A stretch of 64,000 nt of DNA from Bacteroidota bacterium. GTDB lineage: Bacteria; Bacteroidota; Bacteroidia; Cytophagales; Cyclobacteriaceae. The position numbers were made by a program, and so were the translations under genes. This document shows positions 52,087-60,924 of this stretch, piece by piece (the stretch's first letter is position 1; every line of letters begins with the position of its first letter). The stretch covers positions 1 to 64,000 of the forward strand of contig JAEZGH010000163.1 in NCBI GenBank assembly GCA_023417065.1. The letters run 5' to 3'. The notes under the pieces are model-generated. The model was given only the letters and a program-made list of their open reading frames with translations, did no database searches and had not been told where the DNA came from.

Positions 52087-52455
52087 CTACTTTTTGAAGA
52101 TAAAGTAAACGGCCAGGATTAGGAAGAAGAATCCGATGAGGTGGTTTACGCGGAAGGTTTCGTTCTTGAAGAAGACGAGGGAGAAGACTACGAATACCGT
52201 AAGGGTGATCACTTCCTGGATGACCTTGAGTTCCACCAGCGAGAACGGGCCGCCGTAGTCTTTATAGCCGAGGCGGTTTGCCGGCACCTGTAGCATGTAC
52301 TCGAATAGCGCAATACCCCAGCTGATGAGGATAATGCCAACCAGGGGCAAGTGCTGGCTCCATTTCATGTCCTTGAAACGAAGGTGACCATACCATGCAA
52401 ACGTCATAAAGGCGTTCGACAGAACCAGAAGCAGGATGGAGTAAAGTCCGCGCAT
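52087..52455 (-). CDS. DUF486/DMT family small membrane protein
   Basis: 122 aa with four transmembrane helices (for example LYSILLLVLSNAFMTFAWYG and NHLIGFFFLILAVYFIF), the size and topology of the DUF486 branch of the drug/metabolite transporter superfamily. Conserved features include the NAFMTFAWYGHL start, the ISWGIALFEYMLQVPANRLG central segment and the FSLVELKVIQEVITLTVFVVF motif. Substrate unknown. Lies downstream of ettA on the same strand behind a terminator, so it likely has its own transcription start. Confidence 0.9.
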   Translation of the reverse strand: MRGLYSILLLVLSNAFMTFAWYGHLRFKDMKWSQHLPLVGIILISWGIALFEYMLQVPANRLGYKDYGGPFSLVELKVIQEVITLTVFVVFSLVFFKNETFRVNHLIGFFFLILAVYFIFKK

Positions 52456-52521
52456 AAGAGGAAGTGTAAAAGTGCGGCAAATGTAAATTATGTAAGTCGC
52501 AGTTTTTCAGGCGAGGGGCGC

Positions 52522-52551
52522 AAAAAAAAACAACCGCATTAAATGCGGTTG
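52522..52551 (-). terminator. intrinsic terminator of ettA
   Basis: Perfect 9-bp stem (52531-52539 with 52543-52551) with loop TAA; on the minus strand it is followed by nine T. Ends 10 bp past the ettA stop. Confidence 0.87.
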
Positions 52552-52560
52552 TTATTGTCA

Positions 52561-54243
52561 TTATTTTACCAGCTTCTTGTATTTGATCCGGTGAGGCTGA
52601 TCGTCGCCGAGACGTTTTTTCTTGTTCTCCTCATACTCGCTGAACGTACCCTCGAACCAGAATACCTGCGAGTCGCCTTCGAAAGCCAGGATGTGCGTAC
52701 ATACCCGGTCGAGGAACCAGCGGTCGTGGGAAATGATGACGGCGCATCCGGCGAAGTTCTCAAGGGCTTCCTCCAGTGCACGGAGCGTGTTCACGTCAAG
52801 GTCGTTGGTGGGCTCGTCAAGAAGAAGCAGGTTCCCACCTTGCTTCAGGGCAATAGCCAGGTGAACGCGGTTTCGCATACCCCCGGATAATTCCTTGATC
52901 TTCTTCTGCTGGTCCGTGCCGTTGAAGTTGAATTTGCCAACGTAAGCGCGGGAGTTTATCGTGCGGCCGCCAAGGTCTATCAGTTCATTTCCGCCGGTGA
53001 TACTCTGCCATACCGTATCATCGGGTTTCAGGTCATCGTGCTCCTGATCGACATAAGCGATCTTCACCGTCTCACCTACGGAGAAAGTACCGGCATCGGG
53101 TGTCTCCTTGCCGATGATCATCTTGAACAGCGTGGTTTTACCCGCGCCGTTGGGACCGATAATTCCGACGATGCCCGCAGGCGGAAGCGAGAATGTCAGG
53201 TTTTCATATAGCAACTTGTCGCCAAAAGCTTTAGCGACACCATTGGCTTCAATCACTTTGTTGCCAAGACGCGGTCCGTTAGGAATAAACAGCTCCAGCT
53301 TTTCTTCCTTCTCTTTAGCCTCCTGACTGAGTAGTTTTTCGTAAGCACTGAGACGGGCTTTTCCTTTGGCCTGACGCCCCTTGGGATTCATCCGTACCCA
53401 TTCAAGCTCGCGCTCGAGAGCCTTCTGGCGCTTGGACTCACCTTTTTCCTCCTGGGCAAGGCGCTTCTGCTTCTGGTCAAGCCACGACGAGTAATTTCCT
53501 TTCCAGGGAATTCCTTCACCGCGATCAAGCTCGAGGATCCACCCTGCAACGTTGTCGAGGAAGTAACGATCGTGGGTCACGGCTATGACCGTACCCTTGT
53601 ATTGCTTGAGGTGTTGTTCGAGCCAATGCACAGACTCAGCATCGAGGTGGTTGGTCGGTTCGTCGAGCAGCAGTACATCAGGTTCCTGAAGTAAGAGACG
53701 ACACAGGGCTACGCGGCGCTTTTCTCCTCCTGAAAGGTGTTCCACTTTAGCTTCAGGCGGAGGGCATCGCAGCGCATCCATAGCGCGCTCGAGTTTGTGA
53801 TCAAGTTCCCATGCGCCGGAGGCATCCAGTTTCTCCTGTATCTCACCCTGCTTGGTGATAAGCTTATCCATGGCGTCAGGATCTTCCATGATCGCAGGGT
53901 CGGCGAACTTCTCATTAATCGCATCAAACTCCTTCAGAAGTGCTACTGTTTCGTGAACGCCTTCTTCGACAATCTCCTTTACCGTTTTGGTCTTGTCGAG
54001 TTGAGGTTCCTGTTCAAGAAGGCCGACTGAAAAACTCAGGTCAGAGACTACTTCGCCCTGGAACTCCTTGTCGATGCCGGCGATGATGCGCAGCAATGAC
54101 GACTTACCTGAACCGTTAAGACCAAGTACGCCGATCTTGGCGCCGTAGAAGAAGGAGAGGTAAATATTTTTCAGTACTTGTTTGTTGGGCGGGTAAATCT
54201 TGTTTACCCCGGCCATCGAGAAGATGATTTTTTCGTCTGCCAT
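52561..54243 (-). CDS. ettA: energy-dependent translational throttle protein EttA (ABC-F)
   Basis: 560 aa with two ABC-F ATPase domains. First: Walker A GLNGSGKSSLLRI, signature LSGGEKRRVALC, Walker B VLLLDEPTNHLD. Second: GPNGAGKTTLFKM, LSGGMRNRVHLA, LLLLDEPTNDLD. Between them the P-site tRNA interaction linker and an arm insert are recognisable in the long charged segment at about 235-320. Binds the ribosome E site and couples translation to ATP level. Length and the NKVIEANGVAKAFGDKLL second-domain start fit EttA rather than Uup or vga-type resistance factors. Confidence 0.94.
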   Translation of the reverse strand: MADEKIIFSMAGVNKIYPPNKQVLKNIYLSFFYGAKIGVLGLNGSGKSSLLRIIAGIDKEFQGEVVSDLSFSVGLLEQEPQLDKTKTVKEIVEEGVHETVALLKEFDAINEKFADPAIMEDPDAMDKLITKQGEIQEKLDASGAWELDHKLERAMDALRCPPPEAKVEHLSGGEKRRVALCRLLLQEPDVLLLDEPTNHLDAESVHWLEQHLKQYKGTVIAVTHDRYFLDNVAGWILELDRGEGIPWKGNYSSWLDQKQKRLAQEEKGESKRQKALERELEWVRMNPKGRQAKGKARLSAYEKLLSQEAKEKEEKLELFIPNGPRLGNKVIEANGVAKAFGDKLLYENLTFSLPPAGIVGIIGPNGAGKTTLFKMIIGKETPDAGTFSVGETVKIAYVDQEHDDLKPDDTVWQSITGGNELIDLGGRTINSRAYVGKFNFNGTDQQKKIKELSGGMRNRVHLAIALKQGGNLLLLDEPTNDLDVNTLRALEEALENFAGCAVIISHDRWFLDRVCTHILAFEGDSQVFWFEGTFSEYEENKKKRLGDDQPHRIKYKKLVK

Positions 54244-54293
54244 GCGAATTGGGCTTGTATTTGCGTTTGACTTGTTACTCAGCGATCAGGGCG

Positions 54294-54326
54294 CAAATAT
54301 GGGAAAAAAAGACAGGTTGGAACAAT
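54294..54326 (-). promoter_or_regulatory. candidate ettA promoter
   Basis: Minus-strand CATATTTG (54294-54301, one mismatch to TAnnTTTG) with ATTG (54323-54326) 21 nt upstream. Confidence 0.4.
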
Positions 54327-54485
54327 CTGCAAACGATTTGATCGTGCGCTGTCGAAAACCCGGGGAGACGATGAACTTTTTGTCCAGTCGATGACCTCTT
54401 CAGATTGGATGGTTTTTTGCCGTGAACGGAAAAGGAAAGGTGGTGAGATAGAAAAATGGCATTTTGAATAAAAAAAAACGCCTTA

Positions 54486-54532
54486 TTTGATTATACCAAT
54501 TAAATTTTATTTTTGCGAAAAATTAACGGAGG
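54486..54532 (+). promoter_or_regulatory. promoter and ribosome binding site of the DUF2795 gene
   Basis: TTTG (54486-54489), 18 nt spacer, then TATTTTTG (54508-54515), an exact TAnnTTTG. A GGAGG Shine-Dalgarno at 54528-54532 precedes the ATG by 9 nt, unusually good for this phylum. Confidence 0.6.
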
Positions 54533-54541
54533 AAAAACGCT

Positions 54542-54763
54542 ATGTATTGGACCCTTGAACTTGCCTCTTATCTGGAGGACGCTCCGTGGCCAGCCACGAA
54601 AGATGAGCTGATTGACTATTCTATTCGGTCGGGTGCGCCCTTGGAAGTGGTCGAAAACCTCCAGGAACTCGAAGATGACGGTCAGCCTTACGAAAGTATT
54701 GAAGAGATCTGGCCTGATTATCCAACCAAAGAAGATTTCTTTTTCAACGAAGACGAATACTGA
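54542..54763 (+). CDS. DUF2795 family small acidic protein
   Basis: 73 aa, highly acidic. Sequence MYWTLELASYLEDAPWPATKDELIDYSIRSGAP and VVENLQELEDDGQPYESIEEIWPDYP matches the short DUF2795 domain that recurs in Bacteroidota; its C-terminus FFFNEDEY is rich in Asp/Glu. Function is unknown. A strong Shine-Dalgarno, exact promoter box and an immediate terminator suggest a highly expressed single-gene unit. The terminator overlaps the convergent ispD tail. Confidence 0.88.
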   Translation: MYWTLELASYLEDAPWPATKDELIDYSIRSGAPLEVVENLQELEDDGQPYESIEEIWPDYPTKEDFFFNEDEY

Positions 54764-54773
54764 TCGCAGATAA

Positions 54774-55481
54774 CTAAGCCGGCTTTTGCTGGCTTTTTTG
54801 TTTGTATTCGCGTTCGCAGATCAACGCTTCCGCGATAATCAGATCTTCCGGAGTCGTGATCTTGATGTTTTCATAACTCCCCTCGAACAGGGAGATTGTA
54901 TGTCCTGCCTTTTCGGCGACGCTGGCGTCATCTGTCAGACTCGGTTCTTCCCGAGTCTGGTAAGCCTCTTTGATCAAGGCCACATCAAAAGTCTGCGGTG
55001 TCTGGATCAGGCGGAACTTTGAACGATCTGCGGCGCGCGTGGTGTCCTGGTCGGTAATACGAATAGACTCCTTGAGGCGCACCGCTGCCACGGCACTTTT
55101 GTGTACCGCAGCAAGTCTGAAAGATGCTGCAATGATATCCTCGCTGACCAGCGGTCTTACGCCGTCGTGAATTGCCACTAACCCGTCGCCATCAATGAGT
55201 TCAAGCCCGTTGCGAACGGATTGAAAACGGGTGTCACCACCTTTTTGCAACTGATAGGGGCGCTTATAATCGTACTGCGAACAAAGCACCTCCCACGTAT
55301 CAAAATCATCTTCAGGCAATACGAGTACTATGCGGATGTTGTTCGAATAACGGTAAAATGCATCAAGGGTGTGCATCAGGATGGGGCGGCCCTGAAGGTC
55401 AATAAATTGCTTCGGTAAGACACTGGGGATTCGGGTACCACGGCCACCGGCAACGATTATGGCGTATTCCTGCTGATTCAT
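54774..55481 (-). CDS. ispD: 2-C-methyl-D-erythritol 4-phosphate cytidylyltransferase
   Basis: 235 aa from the ATG at 55481 (MNQQEYAIIVAGGRGTRI); an ATG at 55502 is a longer alternative. Third step of the MEP pathway: transfers CMP from CTP to MEP. Conserved motifs: IIVAGGRGTRIPSVLPKQFI (CTP loop), KGGDTRFQSVRNGL, AIHDGVRPLVS, IQTPQTFDV and LTDDASVAEKAG, GSYENIKITTPEDL. C-terminal Lys/Gln-rich tail is non-conserved. Not adjacent to ispF. Convergent with the DUF2795 gene, whose terminator lies in its 3' end. Confidence 0.94.
   Translation of the reverse strand: MNQQEYAIIVAGGRGTRIPSVLPKQFIDLQGRPILMHTLDAFYRYSNNIRIVLVLPEDDFDTWEVLCSQYDYKRPYQLQKGGDTRFQSVRNGLELIDGDGLVAIHDGVRPLVSEDIIAASFRLAAVHKSAVAAVRLKESIRITDQDTTRAADRSKFRLIQTPQTFDVALIKEAYQTREEPSLTDDASVAEKAGHTISLFEGSYENIKITTPEDLIIAEALICEREYKQKSQQKPA
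54777..54799 (+). terminator. intrinsic terminator of the DUF2795 gene
   Basis: 7-bp stem with one G-U (AGCCGGC with GCTGGCT) and loop TTTT, directly followed by a T-run. It starts 14 bp after the stop and lies inside the last codons of the convergent ispD. Confidence 0.72.
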
Positions 55482-55550
55482 TGGACTTAACATTGTAGTC
55501 AAGTTACGTTATTCCCCTAAATTGGGTGCCGGTATTATACTTCTTTTTTT

Positions 55551-55799
55551 ATGATTCTGCTCCGCTTCCTGGTCCTTCTTTTTAATGTTGCTGTTGTTAC
55601 CTTCCTGGTTTATGAGCTGATCCGGATCGGGCGCGAACCCATGGAACGCTGGCGGAAGCGGCTGATCATCGGCGGAGGTGTGTTGCTGCTGATTTCTCCG
55701 GTGGCCATGTTCCTGGGGTTGATTCCGGCAACTCCCCAGTACTTCCTGATTTATCCGGTTGCGATATCGCTTTTTATCTACCTGATCCGAAAGCTGTGA
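55551..55799 (+). CDS. small unrecognised membrane protein
   Basis: 82 aa with three hydrophobic segments (RFLVLLFNVAVVTFLVYELI, RLIIGGGVLLLISPVAMFLG, PQYFLIYPVAISLFIYLI) separated by a basic loop (GREPMERWRKR). No family was recognised. A real gene is likely because a strong hairpin terminator follows its stop by 22 bp and it fills the space between ispD (divergent) and queA (convergent). Confidence 0.62.
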   Translation: MILLRFLVLLFNVAVVTFLVYELIRIGREPMERWRKRLIIGGGVLLLISPVAMFLGLIPATPQYFLIYPVAISLFIYLIRKL

Positions 55800-55821
55800 T
55801 AGCAGAAATGCCTTGAAATGA

Positions 55822-55850
55822 AAAACCCCGTTGTCCGGGGTTTTGTTTTC
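55822..55850 (+). terminator. terminator between the small membrane protein gene and queA
   Basis: 9-bp stem (AAAACCCCG with CGGGGTTTT, 55822-55830 with 55836-55844), 5-nt loop, then TTTTGTTTTC-like T-rich sequence. The A-run on the left makes it able to serve the minus-strand queA as well. Confidence 0.82.
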
Positions 55851-55851
55851 G

Positions 55852-56898
55852 TTAGATGATAAGCATCGCGTCGCCGTAAGTGAGAAACTTGTATTTCTCT
55901 TTTTTAGCAACCCTGTATGCTTCCATGATCAGATCGTAGCCACCAAATGCCGCCGCCATCATAAGGAGGGTAGACTCGGGCATATGGAAGTTTGTAATCA
56001 TTGCATTGCAGATCTTGAAGTCGTAAGGCGGGAAGATGAATTTATCCGTCCATCCTTCGCGTGCCTTCAACCGGTTCGTTGCCGAAACGGCGGATTCCAG
56101 TGCGCGCATGGTGGTCGTACCAATTGCACACACACGGTTTTTGTTGTCGAGGGCTTTATTAACTGTAGCCACGGCTTCGGGACTGACAATAAAGTTCTCC
56201 GAATCCATTTTGTGTTTCGTAAGATCTTCCACATCTACGGGGCGGAAGGTGCCGAGCCCGATGTGCAGGGTAATGAACGTTGACTCCACGCCCTTCAGCT
56301 GAAGGCGTTTCATCAGTTGACGGGTGAAGTGCAGACCTGCCGTCGGAGCGGAAACCGCGCCTTTGTTTTTCGCAAAGATGGTCTGGAAACGCTCTTTGTC
56401 TTCAGGTTTTACTTTGCGCTTGATGTATTTCGGGAGCGGAGTTTCGCCCAGTGTTTCCACGACTTTGTCGAAAGCGGCGGAGTCGCCGTCGAACAGGAAC
56501 CGGATAGTTCTTCCGCGTGAAGTGGTGTTGTCGATAACTTCTGCTACGAGGTCGCCGTTTCCGAAGTAGAGCTTGTTGCCTACGCGGATTTTGCGTGCAG
56601 GGTCTACCAGAACGTCCCACAAATGCATATCAGCATTGAGTTCCCTGAGCAGGAAGACTTCTATTTTGGCGCCCGTTTTCTCTTTGCGGCCATATAAGCG
56701 GGCAGGGAAAACCATCGTATCATTGCCCACCATGACGTCGCCTTCATCGAAGTAATCCACAATATCCTTGAAGACCTTGTGTTCAATTTTGCCGGAATCT
56801 TTATGCACCACCATCAGGCGGGATTCATCGCGATTTTCGGCAGGATCAAGGGCTATAAGATTGGGGGGAAGTTCAAATTTGAATTCGGATAACTTCAT
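55852..56898 (-). CDS. queA: tRNA preQ1(34) S-adenosylmethionine ribosyltransferase-isomerase
   Basis: 348 aa from the ATG at 56898 (MKLSEFKFELPPNLIALDP); a longer frame to 56964 runs over the promoter box and is rejected. Transfers the ribosyl moiety of SAM to preQ1 in tRNA to give epoxyqueuosine. Motifs: RDESRLMVV, NDTMVFPARLYG, GAKIEVFLLREL, SAPTAGLHFTRQLM, TLHIGLGTFRPV, AIGTTTMRALES and NFHMPESTLLMMAAAFGG. Length matches the family (340-350). No other queuosine gene is adjacent. Confidence 0.96.
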   Translation of the reverse strand: MKLSEFKFELPPNLIALDPAENRDESRLMVVHKDSGKIEHKVFKDIVDYFDEGDVMVGNDTMVFPARLYGRKEKTGAKIEVFLLRELNADMHLWDVLVDPARKIRVGNKLYFGNGDLVAEVIDNTTSRGRTIRFLFDGDSAAFDKVVETLGETPLPKYIKRKVKPEDKERFQTIFAKNKGAVSAPTAGLHFTRQLMKRLQLKGVESTFITLHIGLGTFRPVDVEDLTKHKMDSENFIVSPEAVATVNKALDNKNRVCAIGTTTMRALESAVSATNRLKAREGWTDKFIFPPYDFKICNAMITNFHMPESTLLMMAAAFGGYDLIMEAYRVAKKEKYKFLTYGDAMLII

Positions 56899-56950
56899 AT
56901 TAGTATGTGCAAAGGACGCCCAATGAAGGGAAATTTTTATTTTTGGGAGG

Positions 56951-56984
56951 CAAAAATAAGTCAATATTTAGCTTTTTCGACAAA
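56951..56984 (-). promoter_or_regulatory. candidate queA promoter
   Basis: Minus-strand TATTTTTG (56951-56958, exact TAnnTTTG) with TTTG (56981-56984) 22 nt upstream. It supports the ATG at 56898 as the start. Confidence 0.42.
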
Positions 56985-57125
56985 AGGGGCCATGTTTTTC
57001 CTTTCTGTAACAAAAAACCGTTTTTTTAGTCTTTGAAGGGTAATTTCCTGAAAATAGTATCGACAAACAGGTAAAATCTCCCTCGGGGGAAATTCTGTCG
57101 TCCAACAATTAACTGCAACCATCCC

Positions 57126-58388
57126 TTGAAAACAGTTGGTCAGATTTATGAAAGTTTTCGGTTCGCCTGGCGGGCTCTGAGGTCCAACCTGATGCGTACC
57201 GTCCTGTCGCTGCTCAGCGTAACAGTGGGTATCTTCCTGGTAATCGCGGTATTGACGTTTGTGGATTCCCTTGAAAAGAACATCAAGGACAGTCTGAACT
57301 TCATCGGAACAGGGGTGATCTACGTTGAAAAGTGGCCGTGGCTTGCCGATAATGATGGCGAGTACCGCTGGTGGGATTTCTGGATGCGCCCGAATCCTTC
57401 TTATAATGAGTACAAGTTTCTTGCAGCTAACCTGAAGACTGCCAGTGCCATGGCCATCTTCGCCGACACGGAAGGGGCAAATGTCAAGAGAGGCAACAAC
57501 AGTGTTGGGCAGGTCAGGCTGGTGGGTGGAAGTGAAGGGTATGAGAACATCTTTACTGTCGACGTCGAAACAGGTCGCTACCTTACCGCGGACGAACTTT
57601 CCGCGGGCCGCAATGTCGCGGTTATCGGGTTTGAGATAGCCAAGGCGCTGTTCCCCAATGGCGAAGATCCACTGGGTGAGTCGATCAAGGTAAAAAACAT
57701 GAAGTATACCGTGGTGGGCGTCGTTAAGCGTGAAGGCGAAAGCTTCATGGGAACGCCCAGCAACGACTACGTGGTCATCATACCCTATAACTCTTTCCGG
57801 CGCTTATATCAAACCGGCACCGGCCGCTGGAATGAGCTTGGCTCCGCTATCGGAATCAAAGGCTACGATACCGATATAGGCTTAGTTGAACTGGAAAACG
57901 AAGCCCGCGGCTTGTTGCGTGGTCGTAGAGGGGCACGTCCTTCCGATAAGGATAACTTTGCCATAAACCGTCCGGAAGCGCTTACTGCGATCATTGGAAA
58001 TCTCTTCGATGGCGTAAGCCTCGCGGGTTGGTTTATCGGCGGTCTCGCCATGCTGGTGGGAGGCTTTGGTATTGCAAACATCATGTTTGTCTCCGTGAAG
58101 GAAAGAACCAGTATCATAGGTTTGCAGAAATCGCTGGGAGCCAAGAATTACTTTATTCTCTTTCAGTTCCTCTTTGAATCAGTGTTCCTGTGTCTTATCG
58201 GAGGGCTTACAGGCTTGTTCCTTGTCTTCCTTGTAACCTTTATACCTGTGGGTTCGATGACAATAGCGCTTTCCATGGAAAACATTATTCTCGGGTTAGG
58301 TGTGTCGACGACCATTGGTGTAGTCAGCGGAATTGTTCCCGCTTTGATTGCTGCGCGACTTGATCCTGTGGCAGCGATCCGTTCATAA
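57126..58388 (+). CDS. MacB/FtsX-like ABC transporter permease
   Basis: 420 aa from a TTG start (KTVGQIYESFRFAWRALRSN follows). MacB topology: TM1 (LSLLSVTVGIFLVIAVLTF, about 28-46), a large periplasmic MacB_PCD domain (about 47-295) and three TMs at the C-terminus (GWFIGGLAMLVGGFGIANIMFV, LFESVFLCLIGGLTGLFLVFL, LGLGVSTTIGVVSGIVPALIAA) with the coupling-like VKERTSIIGLQKSLGA. Likely part of a lipoprotein, peptide or small-molecule efflux transporter, but the ATPase and membrane fusion partner are not beside it. Convergent with recA. Confidence 0.87.
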   Translation: MKTVGQIYESFRFAWRALRSNLMRTVLSLLSVTVGIFLVIAVLTFVDSLEKNIKDSLNFIGTGVIYVEKWPWLADNDGEYRWWDFWMRPNPSYNEYKFLAANLKTASAMAIFADTEGANVKRGNNSVGQVRLVGGSEGYENIFTVDVETGRYLTADELSAGRNVAVIGFEIAKALFPNGEDPLGESIKVKNMKYTVVGVVKREGESFMGTPSNDYVVIIPYNSFRRLYQTGTGRWNELGSAIGIKGYDTDIGLVELENEARGLLRGRRGARPSDKDNFAINRPEALTAIIGNLFDGVSLAGWFIGGLAMLVGGFGIANIMFVSVKERTSIIGLQKSLGAKNYFILFQFLFESVFLCLIGGLTGLFLVFLVTFIPVGSMTIALSMENIILGLGVSTTIGVVSGIVPALIAARLDPVAAIRS

Positions 58389-58401
58389 ACGACAATAAAC
58401 G

Positions 58402-58427
58402 AAAAGGCGGAAGATCACTCTTCCGCC
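58402..58427. terminator. hairpin between convergent permease and recA genes
   Basis: Perfect 9-bp stem GGCGGAAGA with TCTTCCGCC (58406-58414 with 58419-58427), loop TCAC. An A-run on its left gives a short T tract for the recA strand; it is weaker for the plus strand. Confidence 0.5.
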
Positions 58428-58460
58428 AATTCTCATTGTTTAACAATAATAGCTGTAGAT

Positions 58461-59486
58461 CTATACTTTTTCCTCCAGCACCTTTGCGCCTTCGCCCACG
58501 AGTTTCTCTTTGATTTTCTTTTCCAGTTCGTCCATCAGTTCAGGATTGTCTTCAATCAGTTGTTTCACTGAATCGCGTCCCTGACCGAGTTTGTTTCCGC
58601 CATAGGAGAACCATGAGCCGGATTTCTGTATCACATTGAGTTCGACGCCGAGGTCGATAATTTCGCCTGACTTTGAAATTCCGCGTCCGTACATGATATC
58701 GAACTCGACGACTTTAAACGGAGGTGCGACCTTGTTCTTCACAACCTTAACCTTCACGCGGTTTCCGGTGATGTCGTCAGCAGCTTCCTTGATCTGGCCG
58801 ATGCGGCGGATATCAAGGCGAACAGAAGCGTAGAATTTAAGGGCATTACCACCGGTAGTTGTTTCGGGGTTTCCGAACATCACACCGATTTTTTCGCGGA
58901 GCTGGTTGATGAAAATACAGCAGCATCCTGTTTTGGAAATGGTACCGGTAAGTTTACGAAGCGCCTGAGACATAAGTCTCGCTTGTAACCCCATCTTGCT
59001 TTCGCCCATCTCGCCTTCAAGTTCGCCTTTAGGAACGAGTGCAGCTACCGAGTCGATAACGATAATATCGATGGCGCCTGAGCGGATCAGGTGGTCGGCG
59101 ATTTCAAGGGCCTGTTCCCCATTGTCGGGCTGAGAGATGAGCAGGTTTTCGGTGTCGATGCCGAGCTTTTCTGCATAAGCTTTATCAAATGCGTGTTCTG
59201 CATCTATGAATGCTGCCAGGCCGCCGCGCTTTTGTGCTTCGGCGATACAGTGCATGGTTAAGGTCGTCTTACCTGAAGATTCAGGGCCGTATATTTCAAC
59301 AATCCGGCCGCGAGGTATACCGCCAATACCCAATGCAATGTCAAGACCCAGCGACCCTGTGGAAATGGCAGGTATGTCCACAACCTTTTCATCACTGAGT
59401 TTCATTACCGTACCCTTGCCGTACGTCTTTTCAAGTTTGTCGATTGTTAACTGAAGCGCCTTCAGTTTTTCTTTTGCATCGCTCAT
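58461..59486 (-). CDS. recA: recombinase RecA
   Basis: 341 aa, full length. Strand exchange and SOS co-protease. Walker A GPESSGKTT (about residues 66-74), LexA/ATP-linked MAW-equivalent region, Walker B IIVIDSVAAL, L1/L2 loops including GETTTGGNALKFYASVRLDIRR-like NPETTTGGNALKFY, and an acidic/charged C-terminal tail (KIKEKLVGEGAKVLEEKV). The start MSDAKEKLKALQLTIDKLEKT-type N-terminus is typical. Alone in its transcription unit; a 280-bp region separates it from the next divergent gene. Confidence 0.98.
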   Translation of the reverse strand: MSDAKEKLKALQLTIDKLEKTYGKGTVMKLSDEKVVDIPAISTGSLGLDIALGIGGIPRGRIVEIYGPESSGKTTLTMHCIAEAQKRGGLAAFIDAEHAFDKAYAEKLGIDTENLLISQPDNGEQALEIADHLIRSGAIDIIVIDSVAALVPKGELEGEMGESKMGLQARLMSQALRKLTGTISKTGCCCIFINQLREKIGVMFGNPETTTGGNALKFYASVRLDIRRIGQIKEAADDITGNRVKVKVVKNKVAPPFKVVEFDIMYGRGISKSGEIIDLGVELNVIQKSGSWFSYGGNKLGQGRDSVKQLIEDNPELMDELEKKIKEKLVGEGAKVLEEKV

Positions 59487-59796
59487 TTTAATAGTTTTTT
59501 ACTTTTTGATGGGTGATTTTAGCAGTTGGTCCAAGCAATGAACCCCGGCAAATGCATTAGGTGTACATTTACAGTCTGGTAAATCATTTCTTTAACACAA
59601 CGGTGATTCGAAATTAGCAACATCATTGAAGAAAATGAAACGGGTAGAGAGCCTCCGCCGGTTTGTTTTTGTATGTTTTCCTTTAATCATTATACCCTAA
59701 TTAAATTAGTTACAGCAAGTTGACGTCGAAAAAAATATTCTGACATCTAGTGTCAATGCTATAAATTTGAGCTTTCAAGTTACTAAAAATATTAGT
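59487..59796. other. intergenic region between recA and the metallopeptidase gene
   Basis: About 310 bp with no gene. It holds the candidate promoter and operator-like repeat at 59738-59769. A weak CAAATGCA (59549-59556) on the recA strand has one mismatch to the -7 consensus but no -33 box. No LexA-type box was identified. Confidence 0.5.
59738..59769 (+). promoter_or_regulatory. candidate promoter with TGACA-N5-TGTCA operator-like repeat
   Basis: TAAATTTG (59762-59769) is an exact TAnnTTTG with TCTG (59739-59742) 19 nt upstream. The spacer contains the inverted repeat TGACA/TGTCA (59741-59755). The -7 box includes the TTG codon at 59767. Confidence 0.42.
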
Positions 59797-60846
59797 GTGG
59801 CATCAAAAACGGTCCGATTTATTAAGCGGTTTTTTCTAATTCTTTTGGTGTTGACCGGTGTGCTCGTCCTGATCTACCACGATCTCGTCATCTACGGCAT
59901 CCGTCAGGCAAAAGGTCAACTCCACATCATTTGGAATGCCAGACCGGTTGAAGAATTTCTTACCGATTCGAACTTTCCCGATTCGCTCAAAGCAAAACTG
60001 AAACTCATTGACGAAGTGCGGCGGTTCGCGATCGACAGTCTGGGACTAAAGGATACGGAGAATTATCGCACGATGTACGACCAGAAAGGTGAGGAGGTAA
60101 TGTGGGTGGTGATGGCCGCCAAACCTTTTAAGCTCGAGCCATATGAATGGAAGTTCCCTGTCATTGGATCGGTGCCTTACAAAGGATTTTTTAACGAGAA
60201 GCTGGCACTCGGGCTCAAAGACGACCTCGAACGGGAAGGCTGGGATGTAATTGTGCGGAATCCCGGCGGGTGGTCAACGCTGGGGTGGTTTACGGATCCC
60301 ATTCTAAGCAAGATGCTGGAAAGAAGCGACGGTGACCTGGCCAACCTGATCATCCATGAAATGTCACATGCCACCATCTTTGTCAAGGATAGCGTGGATT
60401 TTAACGAGAACCTGGCCACCTTCATTGGCGACCGCGGAGCGGAGCAATTTCTGATTGCGCGTTATGGTATCGATTCTCCCGAGTATCGCGAATATATCGG
60501 CGAAGACGAAGATTATATTAAGTACGTTGAGCACATGCTTCGCGGGGGAAAGTTGCTTGACAGTCTTTACGCTCAAATGAAGGAAGAACAACCCGTTGAA
60601 GAGAAGCGCCATCTTAAGGAAGCGGCGATTCAGAGCATCGTTACGGCTATGGATACCCTCAACCTTCAGGTTATGCGAAATCCCGCGAAGCGTTTCAAAA
60701 ACAACCTGCCCAACAATGCTACCTTCATCAACTTCAGGCAGTACCAGGCCTCGCAGGATGTGTTTTTTGATGAGTGGGAAAAGGCGTTTAACAAGGATCT
60801 CAGGGCGTATATCAGGCACCTTGCACAAAGGTATCCCTTTCTTTAG
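59797..60846 (+). CDS. PF10023-type predicted metallo-aminopeptidase, membrane anchored
   Basis: 349 aa from GTG at 59797; a TTG at 59767 would add 10 residues but sits inside the predicted promoter. N-terminal helix RFFLILLVLTGVLVLIYHDLVIYG anchors it in the inner membrane. The family of predicted aminopeptidases (COG4324) is recognised by LLIIHEMSHATIFVKDSVDFNENLATFIGDRGAEQFL-like order: HEMSH zinc site followed by NENLATFIGDRGAE with the third ligand Glu. Also GQLHIIWNARPVEEFL and NNATFINFRQYQ. Substrate not known. Divergent from recA. Confidence 0.85.
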   Translation: MASKTVRFIKRFFLILLVLTGVLVLIYHDLVIYGIRQAKGQLHIIWNARPVEEFLTDSNFPDSLKAKLKLIDEVRRFAIDSLGLKDTENYRTMYDQKGEEVMWVVMAAKPFKLEPYEWKFPVIGSVPYKGFFNEKLALGLKDDLEREGWDVIVRNPGGWSTLGWFTDPILSKMLERSDGDLANLIIHEMSHATIFVKDSVDFNENLATFIGDRGAEQFLIARYGIDSPEYREYIGEDEDYIKYVEHMLRGGKLLDSLYAQMKEEQPVEEKRHLKEAAIQSIVTAMDTLNLQVMRNPAKRFKNNLPNNATFINFRQYQASQDVFFDEWEKAFNKDLRAYIRHLAQRYPFL

Positions 60847-60924
60847 GAACGGACGGGGCCTTGTATGTTACTTTAAGGAATTGTTAAGAAAGTCGTTATG
60901 CCTTTTTATGATGGCTTTTGTCCA

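Noticed and set aside
52561..54243. Antibiotic-resistance ABC-F protein
   Set aside because: Arm, linker and length fit EttA, not vga/msr-type resistance proteins.
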